NCBI RefSeq assembly: GCF_902459805.1
Contig: NZ_CABPST010000001.1
Location: 248,001-312,000, forward strand
DNA from: Pandoraea bronchicola
GTDB lineage: Bacteria > Pseudomonadota > Gammaproteobacteria > Burkholderiales > Burkholderiaceae
Direction of reading: 5' to 3'
DNA length: 64,000 nucleotides
The position numbers were made by a program, and so were the translations under genes. Shown piece after piece: positions 56,915 through 64,000 of this stretch (positions are counted from its first letter, which is position 1; every line of letters starts with the position of its first letter). The notes beneath the pieces are model-generated. The model saw nothing but the letters and a program-made list of their open reading frames with translations, had not been told where the DNA came from and did not search any database.

Positions 56915-57550
56915 ATGTTGATGGCATCGATGCCTGACTGGTCGCAATTGCAACCCGGCTTCGCCGATCCCGTTCATGACGCGCAAGGTGTGTTCCGCGC
57001 AGTCCTCGACGCGCTGGCGCGGCCCGGTCATCTGCGCAGTGTCGGCAGCCGGCTCGCACCGAACGCGGAAGCCAGCATCGCCGCGCGCGCCACGCTGCTC
57101 GCCCTGGCCGACGCGACGACCTCTGTCTGGCTGCAATTCCCGTTGCCCGAAGTGGCGAGCGCGCTGCGCTTTCACACCGGCGCTCCGCTGCTGAGTGACG
57201 CATCGGATCTGGCCACGGCGCAATTCGCGCTGCTCACGGATCCTGCGTGCTGTCCCGCACTCGAGCGCTTTGCCTTCGGCACGGCGGAATCGCCCGAACA
57301 CAGCGCCACGCTGATCGTCGATGTGCCGACGCTCGCCACCGGTCACACCGGCACCGGCGGTCTGCATTTGCGTCTGCGCGGCCCGGGCATCGCCACACAT
57401 GCCGACGTCACGGCGGGCGGGCTCGACGCCGCTTTCTGGCAAGCGCGCGCCGCGCTCGCCCCGCGCTTTCCTGCCGGCCTCGACCTGCTGATCGCCTCGG
57501 GCGACACGGTGCTCGGCCTGCCGCGCACCACGCATGTGGAGGTTTGCTGA
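56915..57550 (+). CDS. phnH: C-P lyase core subunit PhnH
   Basis: A 211-residue PhnH. The N-terminal GFADPVHDAQGVFRAVLDAL followed by ARPG is the family signature. PhnH is a PLP-transferase-like fold that lost its cofactor and serves as a structural subunit of the core complex. The ATG directly follows the phnG stop; the stop shares a base with the phnI start (TGATG). ACCP-rich linkers near the C-terminus are unremarkable. Confidence 0.95.
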   Translation: MLMASMPDWSQLQPGFADPVHDAQGVFRAVLDALARPGHLRSVGSRLAPNAEASIAARATLLALADATTSVWLQFPLPEVASALRFHTGAPLLSDASDLATAQFALLTDPACCPALERFAFGTAESPEHSATLIVDVPTLATGHTGTGGLHLRLRGPGIATHADVTAGGLDAAFWQARAALAPRFPAGLDLLIASGDTVLGLPRTTHVEVC

Positions 57551-58800
57551 TGTACGTTGCCGTCAAAGGTGGCGAGCGCGCCATCGAACAATCGTGGGAT
57601 CTGCTCGCCAAGGCGAGACGCGGCAATCCGGATGTCCCGGAACTGAGTGTCACGCAAATCCGCGAGCAAATGCGTCTGGCCGTCTCGCGCGTGATGAGCG
57701 AAGGCGCGTTGTATGACGAAACGCTCGCTGCCCTGGCGATCAAGCAGGCGGCGGGCGATCTCGTCGAAGCGATCTTCCTGCTGCGCGCCTATCGCACGAC
57801 GTTGCCGCGTCTGGGCACGACGAGGCCCATCGATACCGCCGCGATGCGTCTGTCGCGCCGTATTTCGGCCACCTTCAAGGACGTGCCGGGCGGTCAGGTG
57901 CTCGGCGCCACTTACGACTACACCCAACGGCTGCTCGACTTTGCGTTGCTCGCGGATGGCGAGACACACGCGCAGCGTGAACACGGCGGTCGTGAGCCGC
58001 TCCCCGGGGAAGTCACTGCCGATGCCGCGCAAGACACCGGACACGTTGCATCGGGCGACGCTGCCGCACATGGCGACACCGCACTTCCGCCCATTCCGTG
58101 CGTGCCGCCCATCGGCACCACGCCCCGCGTGACCGATATTCTGGGACGCGACGGCCTGCTCGAAGCCTTGCGTGCCGACAGCACCGACCCCGAGCCGCAC
58201 GACCTCGTTCACTCCCCGCTCTTTACACCCGCATCGCGCACGGCACGGTTGCAAAACCTCGCACGCGGCGACGAGGGCTTCCTGCTTGCTCTTGGGTATT
58301 CCACGCAACGCGGCTACGGCAACGACCACCCGTTCGCCGGGGAAATCCGCATCGGGCACGTCGCCGTGGAGATCCTGCCGGAAGAACTCGGCTTCGCTAT
58401 CGACATCGGCGAGATCGCCGTGACCGAGTGCCAGATGGTCACGCAGTTCGGCGGCAATCAGGACGTACCGCCGCAGTTCACGCAGGGTTACGGTCTGGCG
58501 TTCGGACACAACGAACGCAAGGCGCTCGCGATGTCGCTCGTCGATCGCGCGCTGCGCACGCAGGAACTGGGCGACGCTGTCACTTCACCGGCCCAGCAGC
58601 AGGAATTCGTGCTCTATCACAGCGACAACGTCGAAGCGTCCGGCTTCGTCCAGCATCTGAAGCTGCCGCATTACGTCGACTTTCAGGCCGAGCTGGAACT
58701 GGTACGCCGTCTGCGCGCCGAGCACGCCGCGAAATACGGAACGCAGGCCTGCGGCGGTAACGCCGCCGCCCCAGTTCAAGACACTCAGGAGGCCGCATGA
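57550..58800 (+). CDS. phnI: C-P lyase core subunit PhnI
   Basis: A 416-residue PhnI, the nucleosidase subunit that displaces adenine from ATP. MYVAVKGGERAIEQSWDLLA at the start, FLLRAYRTTLPRL and GYSTQRGYGNDHPFAGEI are diagnostic. It is about 60 residues longer than E. coli PhnI, mainly because of an insertion between about residues 140 and 185 rich in A, G, D and H, plus a short C-terminal tail. The ATG overlaps the phnH stop by one base, and the upstream open frame was rejected. Confidence 0.95.
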   Translation: MYVAVKGGERAIEQSWDLLAKARRGNPDVPELSVTQIREQMRLAVSRVMSEGALYDETLAALAIKQAAGDLVEAIFLLRAYRTTLPRLGTTRPIDTAAMRLSRRISATFKDVPGGQVLGATYDYTQRLLDFALLADGETHAQREHGGREPLPGEVTADAAQDTGHVASGDAAAHGDTALPPIPCVPPIGTTPRVTDILGRDGLLEALRADSTDPEPHDLVHSPLFTPASRTARLQNLARGDEGFLLALGYSTQRGYGNDHPFAGEIRIGHVAVEILPEELGFAIDIGEIAVTECQMVTQFGGNQDVPPQFTQGYGLAFGHNERKALAMSLVDRALRTQELGDAVTSPAQQQEFVLYHSDNVEASGFVQHLKLPHYVDFQAELELVRRLRAEHAAKYGTQACGGNAAAPVQDTQEAA

Positions 58801-59714
58801 GCGACGCCGCCCAATGGCTCAACACCTCGCGCGACACGGCGCAAACGCCCTCGCCTGCGGCCGGCGCCGCGACGGTGGAGGGCTACAACTTCGCGTTCCT
58901 CGACGAACAGACCAAACGCATGATTCGCCGCAGCCTGCTCAAGGCGGTGGCAATTCCGGGCTATCAGGTGCCGTTCGGCAGCCGTGAGATGCCGCTGCCC
59001 TATGGCTGGGGCACGGGCGGCATTCAGGTGAGCGCCGCCGTGATCGGTGCGAACGACACGCTCAAGGTGATCGATCAGGGTGCGGACGACACGACCAACG
59101 CCGTGAACATCCGCCGCTTCTTCGCGCGCACGGCCGGCGTCGCCACCACGACGCAAACGTCGCATGCCACCATCATCCAGACGCGTCACCGCATTCCCGA
59201 AGCCGCACTGCGCGAGGGCCAGATCATGGTCTATCAGGTGCCGATGCCCGAGCCGCTCTTCCGTCTCGAGCCGCGCATCGTCGAGTCGCGCAAGCTGCAT
59301 GCCCTCGGCGAGTACGGCCTCATGCGCGTGCGTCTTTATGAGGACATCGTGCGGCATGGCGCCATCGCGACGACCTACGACTATCCGGTCATCGTGAACG
59401 GACGCTACCTCACGTCACCCTCTCCGATTCCGAAATTCGACAACCCCAAGCTGAATATGAACCCGGCGCTGCAACTCTTCGGCGCGGGACGCGAGCGGCG
59501 TCTGTACGCGATTCCGCCGTACACGCCGGTCGAGAGTCTCGACTTCGACGACCACCCGTTCGAGATCCAGAAGTGGGACGCGCATTGCGCGCTGTGCGGC
59601 GCAACCGACAGCTTTCTCGATGAAGTCATCACGGACGATGCGGGCACCCGCATGCATGTGTGCTCGGACAGCGACTACTGCGCCAGCCGCACGGCGGCGA
59701 AGGAGGTGGCATGA
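58797..59714 (+). CDS. phnJ: C-P lyase, radical SAM subunit PhnJ
   Basis: A 305-residue PhnJ, the radical-SAM enzyme that cleaves the C-P bond to give ribosyl 1,2-cyclic phosphate and the alkane. The defining C-x2-C-x21-C-x5-C arrangement is intact: CALC near residue 264, then CSDSDYC at the C-terminal side; three cysteines bind the iron-sulphur cluster and the last is the thiyl-radical site. The N-terminal 25 residues are variable. It overlaps phnI (ATGA) and phnK. Confidence 0.96.
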   Translation: MSDAAQWLNTSRDTAQTPSPAAGAATVEGYNFAFLDEQTKRMIRRSLLKAVAIPGYQVPFGSREMPLPYGWGTGGIQVSAAVIGANDTLKVIDQGADDTTNAVNIRRFFARTAGVATTTQTSHATIIQTRHRIPEAALREGQIMVYQVPMPEPLFRLEPRIVESRKLHALGEYGLMRVRLYEDIVRHGAIATTYDYPVIVNGRYLTSPSPIPKFDNPKLNMNPALQLFGAGRERRLYAIPPYTPVESLDFDDHPFEIQKWDAHCALCGATDSFLDEVITDDAGTRMHVCSDSDYCASRTAAKEVA

Positions 59715-60526
59715 ACGCGCGCGCTAACGCAGCACCGCGTGCGGCCCAGCCGTTGGACGCGCCGTTGCTGCGGGTGGCCGGTCTCGGCAAGCGTTACGGC
59801 GATCGCATCGGCTGCGCCGACGTGACATTCGATCTCTGGCCCGGCGAAGTGGTTTGCATTGTCGGTGAATCGGGATCGGGCAAGTCGACGCTGCTCAATG
59901 CTCTGGCGCTGCGCCATGAGATCGACGCCGGCACGCTGCACTATCGCGGCACGGACGGCACGTTGCACGATCTGAACACGCTGGACGAGGCGCACAAACG
60001 TCGTCTGCTGCGTACCGAATGGGGTTTCGTGGAACAGAATCCGCGCGACGGGTTACGCATGAACGTCTCCGCCGGCGGCAACATCGGCGATCGCCTGATG
60101 GCTGTCGGTGCGCGCCACTTCGGCGACATCCGTACCAAGGCCCGTCACTGGATGGCACAGGTCGAACTCGATCCGGCGCGCGTCGACGAGATGCCCGGCG
60201 CGTTTTCCGGCGGCATGCAGCAACGTCTGCAAATTGCCAGGAATCTGGTGACCGAACCGCGCCTCGTGTTCATGGATGAGCCGACCGCCGGTCTCGATGT
60301 GTCGGTGCAGGCGCGTCTGCTTGACCTGTTGCGATCGCTTGTCGAGCGCCTTCATCTCGCCGCCATCATCGTCACGCACGATATCGGGGTGGCGCGACTC
60401 ATCGCGCATCGCCTGATCGTGATGCAGGCCGGCCGCGTGGTCGAGGCCGGGCTGACCGATCAGGTGCTCGACGATCCCCAACATCCCTATACGCAATTGC
60501 TGGTTTCCTCGGTGCTGCCCGTATGA
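59711..60526 (+). CDS. phnK: C-P lyase ATP-binding protein PhnK
   Basis: A 271-residue ABC-type ATPase that docks on the PhnGHIJ core. Walker A is GESGSGKST (52-60), the signature is [15 protein letters not shown], and Walker B is [12 protein letters not shown]. The ATG at 59711 has an AGGAGG site embedded in the end of phnJ; the earlier frame was rejected. It is not a membrane transporter ATPase: no permease is coded with it. Confidence 0.95.
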   Translation: MNARANAAPRAAQPLDAPLLRVAGLGKRYGDRIGCADVTFDLWPGEVVCIVGESGSGKSTLLNALALRHEIDAGTLHYRGTDGTLHDLNTLDEAHKRRLLRTEWGFVEQNPRDGLRMNVSAGGNIGDRLMAVGARHFGDIRTKARHWMAQVELDPARVDEMPGAFSGGMQQRLQIARNLVTEPRLVFMDEPTAGLDVSVQARLLDLLRSLVERLHLAAIIVTHDIGVARLIAHRLIVMQAGRVVEAGLTDQVLDDPQHPYTQLLVSSVLPV

Positions 60527-61335
60527 ACTCCGGTACGACGCTTTCCATGTCTGCGGCCTGCGCCGCGTCGCCCAACGCCGCCGCACTCCATCAGGAATCC
60601 GTCACCCTCGCCACGCGCGAGCACGACGTCATGCTGCGCGCGCAGGGCCTGCACAAGACCTTCCGGCTGCACGCTCAGGGCGGCGCGGCCATTCCGGCAC
60701 TCGACGGCGTGGACCTGACGGTGCGGCGCGGCGAATGCGTGGCGCTCGTCGGCCCGTCCGGGTCAGGCAAGAGCACGTTGCTGCGCTGCCTCTACGGCAA
60801 CTATCTCGTGGGCGAAGGCCGCATCGAGATCCGTCATGACGACGGACAAGCGCAGCGCTGGGTCGACCTGACGACCGCCAGCGAGCGCGAAGTGCTCTCG
60901 GTACGCCGCACCACGCTCGGCTACGTCAGCCAGTTTCTGCGCGTGATTCCGCGCGTGAGCACGCTCGACATCGTGGCGGAGCCGTTACGTCGCCTTGGCC
61001 ACAGCGACGGCGACGCCGCAGGGCGCGCGCGCGATCTGCTCGCCCGTCTGAATATTCCCGAACGGCTGTGGTCGCTCGCTCCGGCGACGTTCTCGGGCGG
61101 CGAACAGCAACGCATCAATATCGCGCGCGGACTGATTGCCGCCGCGCCAGTGCTGCTGCTCGACGAACCGACCGCCTCGCTCGATGCCCAGAACCGCACC
61201 GTGGTCGCGCAACTGATTGCCGAGGCACGCGCCGCCGGCAGCGCAATCGTCGGCATCTTTCACGACGAGGCGACCCGCGACGAGGTCGCCTCACGCACGC
61301 TCGCCATGCGCCCCGTGCTTCGTCCCGCCCACTGA
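60523..61335 (+). CDS. phnL: C-P lyase ATP-binding protein PhnL
   Basis: A 270-residue ABC-type ATPase paralogous to PhnK. Walker A is GPSGSGKST (77-85), [14 protein letters not shown] is the signature, and [11 protein letters not shown] is Walker B. It is about 40 residues longer than E. coli PhnL because of an alanine-rich N-terminal extension; an internal ATG at 60631 would give the E. coli-like start, but the ATGA overlap with phnK favours 60523. It is part of the PhnGHIL reaction. Confidence 0.93.
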   Translation: MNSGTTLSMSAACAASPNAAALHQESVTLATREHDVMLRAQGLHKTFRLHAQGGAAIPALDGVDLTVRRGECVALVGPSGSGKSTLLRCLYGNYLVGEGRIEIRHDDGQAQRWVDLTTASEREVLSVRRTTLGYVSQFLRVIPRVSTLDIVAEPLRRLGHSDGDAAGRARDLLARLNIPERLWSLAPATFSGGEQQRINIARGLIAAAPVLLLDEPTASLDAQNRTVVAQLIAEARAAGSAIVGIFHDEATRDEVASRTLAMRPVLRPAH

Positions 61336-61352
61336 TCCACCGGAGTTTGTCC

Positions 61353-62489
61353 ATGCTCATCAAGAACGCCCGCATCGTCACACCCGAGACCACCTTTACC
61401 GGGGTCGTCGAAGTGCGCGAGGGCCGTATTCATTCCGTGGAGGAAGGCACGACGCAGGTGCCGGAGGCTGTCGACTGGCAAGGTGATCATCTGCTGCCAG
61501 GTCTCGTCGAACTGCATACCGACAATCTGGAAAAGCACCTCGCGCCACGTCCCGGTGTGCTCTGGAATACGCACGCCGCGTTCGCGATTCACGATGCACA
61601 AGTCGCAGCCGCAGGCATCACCACGGTCTTCGACTCACTGGTCATCGGCGAGCGCGACGCGTTCGGCCTGCGCAGCCGCAAAGTGCAAAACGAATGCGGA
61701 CAGGCCATGCTCGACTCTGTCGCCGCCGGTCTGTTTCGCGCAGACCACTTCCTCCATCTGCGCTGCGAAGTCGCCACGCACGACGCCGCCGACGCGTTCG
61801 CGCAAATGAGCGACCATCCGCTGCTGCGACTCGTCTCGGTCATGGACCACACGCCCGGTCAACGCCAATGGCACGACCCAGTGCAGTACCGCCAGTATCA
61901 CGAGCGCAACGGCAAGGTGTCGGACGAGACCTGGCAAGCAATGCTGACCGATCTTAAGGCGCAGCAAGAGACGTTTGCCTTCGCACACCGCCGCTCCATC
62001 GTGGCAATGAGCCGCGAGCGCGGCCTGCCGCTCGCAAGCCACGACGACACGTCGATCGAACACGTAGACGAAGCGGCGCGCGACGGCGTGGCACTCTCGG
62101 AATTCCCGACGACGCTCACCGCCGCACGCGCAGCACGCGAGAGGTCGATTGGCGTAATCATGGGCGCACCGAACATCGTGCGCGGCGGATCGCATTCGGG
62201 CAACGTCGCCGCCGCCGATCTCGCACGCGACGATATGCTCGATATCCTGTCGTCGGACTACGTGCCGTCAAGCCTGCTGCAAGCCGCCTTCCAACTGCAT
62301 AGCGACATCGGCTGGCCACTCTCGAAGGCAATGCGCACCGTATCGTGGACGCCAGCACAGTCCGTCGGACTCACCGACCGTGGCGGTATCGTGCCTGGCC
62401 TGCGGGCAGATATGATCCGTGTGACCGTACGCCCCGACATGCCGCCGGTGCCTCGCGCAACTTATCTGGAAGGGCAGCGCGTCGCCTGA
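61353..62489 (+). CDS. phnM: Alpha-D-ribose 1-methylphosphonate 5-triphosphate diphosphatase PhnM
   Basis: A 378-residue amidohydrolase-superfamily enzyme, the same length as E. coli PhnM. It removes pyrophosphate from the ribosyl-phosphonate triphosphate. The metal motif ELHTDNLEKH (H55, H62) and ASHDDTSIEH are diagnostic. A CCGGAG site precedes the ATG at 61353; the longer frame over phnL was rejected. It is the last gene of the plus-strand operon and is followed by two strong inverted repeats. Confidence 0.96.
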   Translation: MLIKNARIVTPETTFTGVVEVREGRIHSVEEGTTQVPEAVDWQGDHLLPGLVELHTDNLEKHLAPRPGVLWNTHAAFAIHDAQVAAAGITTVFDSLVIGERDAFGLRSRKVQNECGQAMLDSVAAGLFRADHFLHLRCEVATHDAADAFAQMSDHPLLRLVSVMDHTPGQRQWHDPVQYRQYHERNGKVSDETWQAMLTDLKAQQETFAFAHRRSIVAMSRERGLPLASHDDTSIEHVDEAARDGVALSEFPTTLTAARAARERSIGVIMGAPNIVRGGSHSGNVAAADLARDDMLDILSSDYVPSSLLQAAFQLHSDIGWPLSKAMRTVSWTPAQSVGLTDRGGIVPGLRADMIRVTVRPDMPPVPRATYLEGQRVA

Positions 62490-62514
62490 CTCCCCCCCCC
62501 CAACACCTCCCTCC

Positions 62515-62585
62515 CGACGGACCGGGGCCCCTTTCCGCCTCTCAGACATAAACCCAACTCGCTGCAGAAAGGGGCCCCGGTCCGT
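62515..62585. repeat. Perfect 20-bp inverted repeat after phnM
   Basis: GACGGACCGGGGCCCCTTTC (62515-62534) pairs perfectly with 62566-62585 across a 31-nt loop. Each arm also contains the palindrome GGGGCCCC. It begins 26 bp after the phnM stop. There is no T-run immediately after it, so it may be a transcript-stabilising structure or a repetitive element as much as a terminator. Confidence 0.85.
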
Positions 62586-62660
62586 CCCCCTCTACCTCTT
62601 CTGTGCCTCTTCGGACACCTTTCCTGCTTCTCTTTTCTCTTTTTTCCCGGGTTAATGCGA

Positions 62661-62690
62661 AACGCCGGCCTCTTTTAGGGCCGGCGTTTT
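62661..62690. terminator. Bidirectional terminator between phnM and phnE
   Basis: AACGCCGGCC / GGCCGGCGTT with an 8-nt loop and a TTTT stretch on the plus side (AA-rich on the other), lying 33 bp from the phnE stop. It is a good Rho-independent terminator for the plus-strand operon and probably for the minus-strand transporter genes too. Confidence 0.85.
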
Positions 62691-62722
62691 CGCTTTTCGT
62701 CGCAACTGGCTTTTGGTCGGCG

Positions 62723-63529
62723 TCAGATCACCAACTTGCGCACTCGCGCCGAGAAGACGTCAATGCACGTCACCACCACGATCATGATCAACATCACCGC
62801 ACACGTCTGCGCGTACTGGAAGCTGCGAATCACTTCGTAAAGCACCACGCCAATTCCACCCGCACCCACCATGCCAACCACCGACGCCGAACGTACGTTC
62901 GACTCGAATCGGTACAGCGTGTACGAGATCCACAGCGGCATGACCTGCGGTAGCACCCCATACAGAATTTCGTCGATGGCGCGTGCGCCCGTGGCACGTA
63001 CGCCCTCCACCGGACGCGGATCGATCGCTTCAACCGCCTCAGCGAACAACTTCGAGAGCGTGCCCGTCGTATGCACCCACAACGCAAGCACACCAGCGAA
63101 CGGACCCAGACCCACCGCAACGATGAAAAGCATCGCGAAGACCATTTCGTTGATCGCGCGGCATGCGTCCATCACGCGACGCACCGGCTGGTATACCCAC
63201 GCCGGCACCATGTTCGACGCCGATAGCAACCCCATCGGGATCGAACAGACAACCGCGAGTACCGTGCCCCAGACCGCAATGTGAATGGTCACGAGCATCT
63301 CGTGAACATACACGCGCCAGTCATGAAAGTCCGGCGGGAAGAAATCGTGCGCGAACTGGCTCATGTTGCCAGAATCGCGAATCAGATCGAGCGGCCGCAT
63401 GTCAGCACCGCCCCACGACCACACCAGAATCAGAACGAATGCCCCCCAGCCGATCAGGGACAGCCACGAACGCTTGGGCGGCTCGCCCGGCAGGCGACCA
63501 TTGGCATTGAGGGATACGCTGGTGTTCAT
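62723..63529 (-). CDS. phnE: Phosphonate ABC transporter permease PhnE
   Basis: A 268-residue permease with about six transmembrane helices. The EAA-type coupling loop is [20 protein letters not shown] (about residues 173-192), and [20 protein letters not shown] is the PhnE signature. I used the ATG at 63529; a GTG at 63541 would add four residues and neither has a clear ribosome binding site. It follows phnD by 170 bp and converges on phnM. With PhnD (and a PhnC expected beyond the window) it imports the substrates of the C-P lyase. Confidence 0.93.
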   Translation of the reverse strand: MNTSVSLNANGRLPGEPPKRSWLSLIGWGAFVLILVWSWGGADMRPLDLIRDSGNMSQFAHDFFPPDFHDWRVYVHEMLVTIHIAVWGTVLAVVCSIPMGLLSASNMVPAWVYQPVRRVMDACRAINEMVFAMLFIVAVGLGPFAGVLALWVHTTGTLSKLFAEAVEAIDPRPVEGVRATGARAIDEILYGVLPQVMPLWISYTLYRFESNVRSASVVGMVGAGGIGVVLYEVIRSFQYAQTCAVMLIMIVVVTCIDVFSARVRKLVI

Positions 63530-63699
63530 GTCGAGTACCACAAGTCATACCGGCACAGCTTCGGCCGGTGAAAAATCGGACCGCAAAGGACCCGGCGAGC
63601 CAAACCTTCCAGCTCGCCGGTATTCGTCTCAGCACAGCACGGTTGTGCCGCCCTGTGACGTCGCTTGAATCAACTTCTGCCTTCCAAGCGGTGAAACAC

Positions 63700-64000
63700 T
63701 TACTTCGTCTTGCTCATTTCCTGATCGAGCGCGGCGAGCTTGTTATCGAGGTCGGCCAGTTGCGACTTCTTCTTGGCAGCGTCGATGTTCGTATCCGACT
63801 CGAGCTGCACCTTCTGCTTGAACAGCTCTAGCTGACGGATCGGCAGCAGCTGGGCATCGGTCGATGCGCGGAAACCACCGTAGTTGTAGATGTTCTTCAG
63901 CACTTCCTTCTCATGCGCATCCTTGCCGTAGGCCAGGAAGAAGTCGCGAATCTTCTTCTTCGTGGCGTCCGGCAAGTCCTTGCGCCACAGCAGCGGGTCC
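63700..64000 (-). CDS. phnD: Phosphonate-binding protein PhnD, C-terminal part (runs off the window)
   Basis: The last 100 or so codons of a periplasmic phosphonate-binding protein. Reading from the window edge gives DPLLWRKDLPDATKKKIRDF, which matches the conserved late segment of PhnD, and the tail QLELFKQKVQLES followed by KKKSQLADLDNKLAALDQEM is a charged helical extension. The gene continues beyond position 64000, so the start and signal peptide are not visible. It is upstream of phnE on the same strand. Confidence 0.88.
   Translation of the reverse strand, partial: DPLLWRKDLPDATKKKIRDFFLAYGKDAHEKEVLKNIYNYGGFRASTDAQLLPIRQLELFKQKVQLESDTNIDAAKKKSQLADLDNKLAALDQEMSKTK

Overview
This 64-kb, GC-rich window is bacterial chromosome from a betaproteobacterium of the Burkholderiales. 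A Burkholderiaceae member such as Pandoraea is my best guess, judged from the gene repertoire, the codon bias, the very large ESPR-type autotransporter and the phn gene layout; it is not proven by any marker here. I saw no tRNA, rRNA, insertion sequence, prophage or CRISPR array.

Layout. (1) 0.07-9.7 kb is amino-acid metabolism: ilvE, a YitT-type membrane protein, and then a LysR regulator divergent from three genes that together form the lower 2-aminoadipate route of lysine catabolism (HglS/DUF1338 2-oxoadipate dioxygenase, AmaB-type semialdehyde dehydrogenase, LysN-like aminotransferase). An aldehyde dehydrogenase with a divergent GntR regulator follows. (2) 9.7-14.1 kb is a compact three-gene minus-strand operon (Zn amidohydrolase, diaminopropionate ammonia-lyase-like enzyme, M20 amidohydrolase) with a divergent Lrp/AsnC regulator. 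(3) 14.1-21.3 kb is housekeeping: an HD protein, ssb, an MFS transporter, uvrA and an AI-2E family permease. (4) 21.4-24.7 kb holds a YheO/DauR-type regulator translationally coupled to a hydroxyaspartate/threonine-type ammonia-lyase and a RidA deaminase, then an unassigned membrane protein.

(5) 24.9-36.9 kb is the first phosphonate region, for 2-aminoethylphosphonate (2-AEP). The minus strand carries the regulator phnR, phosphonoacetate hydrolase phnA (interrupted by a one-base frameshift in a C7 tract), phosphonoacetaldehyde dehydrogenase phnY, a Na/Pi cotransporter and a PhnZ-like diiron HD oxygenase. The plus strand carries a 2-AEP ABC transporter (binding protein, ATPase, fused permease) and transaminase phnW. 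The expected chain is uptake, PhnW to phosphonoacetaldehyde, PhnY to phosphonoacetate, PhnA to acetate plus phosphate.

(6) 37.3-47.2 kb is one autotransporter gene of about 3,303 codons with about 25 passenger repeats and a visible higher-order internal duplication. (7) 47.4-54.1 kb holds a DUF488 protein, a DHA2-type MFS transporter, purU, a Nudix/DUF4743 protein and a covalent-FAD dimethylglycine/sarcosine dehydrogenase-like enzyme. (8) 54.3-64 kb is the second phosphonate region, a complete C-P lyase pathway: phnF, a 2H-phosphoesterase-like DUF1045 gene and phnN on the minus strand; phnGHIJKLM on the plus strand; and phnE and the 3' end of phnD on the minus strand running off the window. 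No phnP is present; the DUF1045 protein is the obvious candidate for that missing step.

The most interesting points are the promoter-operator palindrome that would give a leaderless mRNA at 21.4 kb, the PhnZ-like oxygenase without its usual hydroxylase partner, the phnA frameshift, the DUF1045 candidate for the PhnP step, and the super-repeat architecture of the autotransporter.
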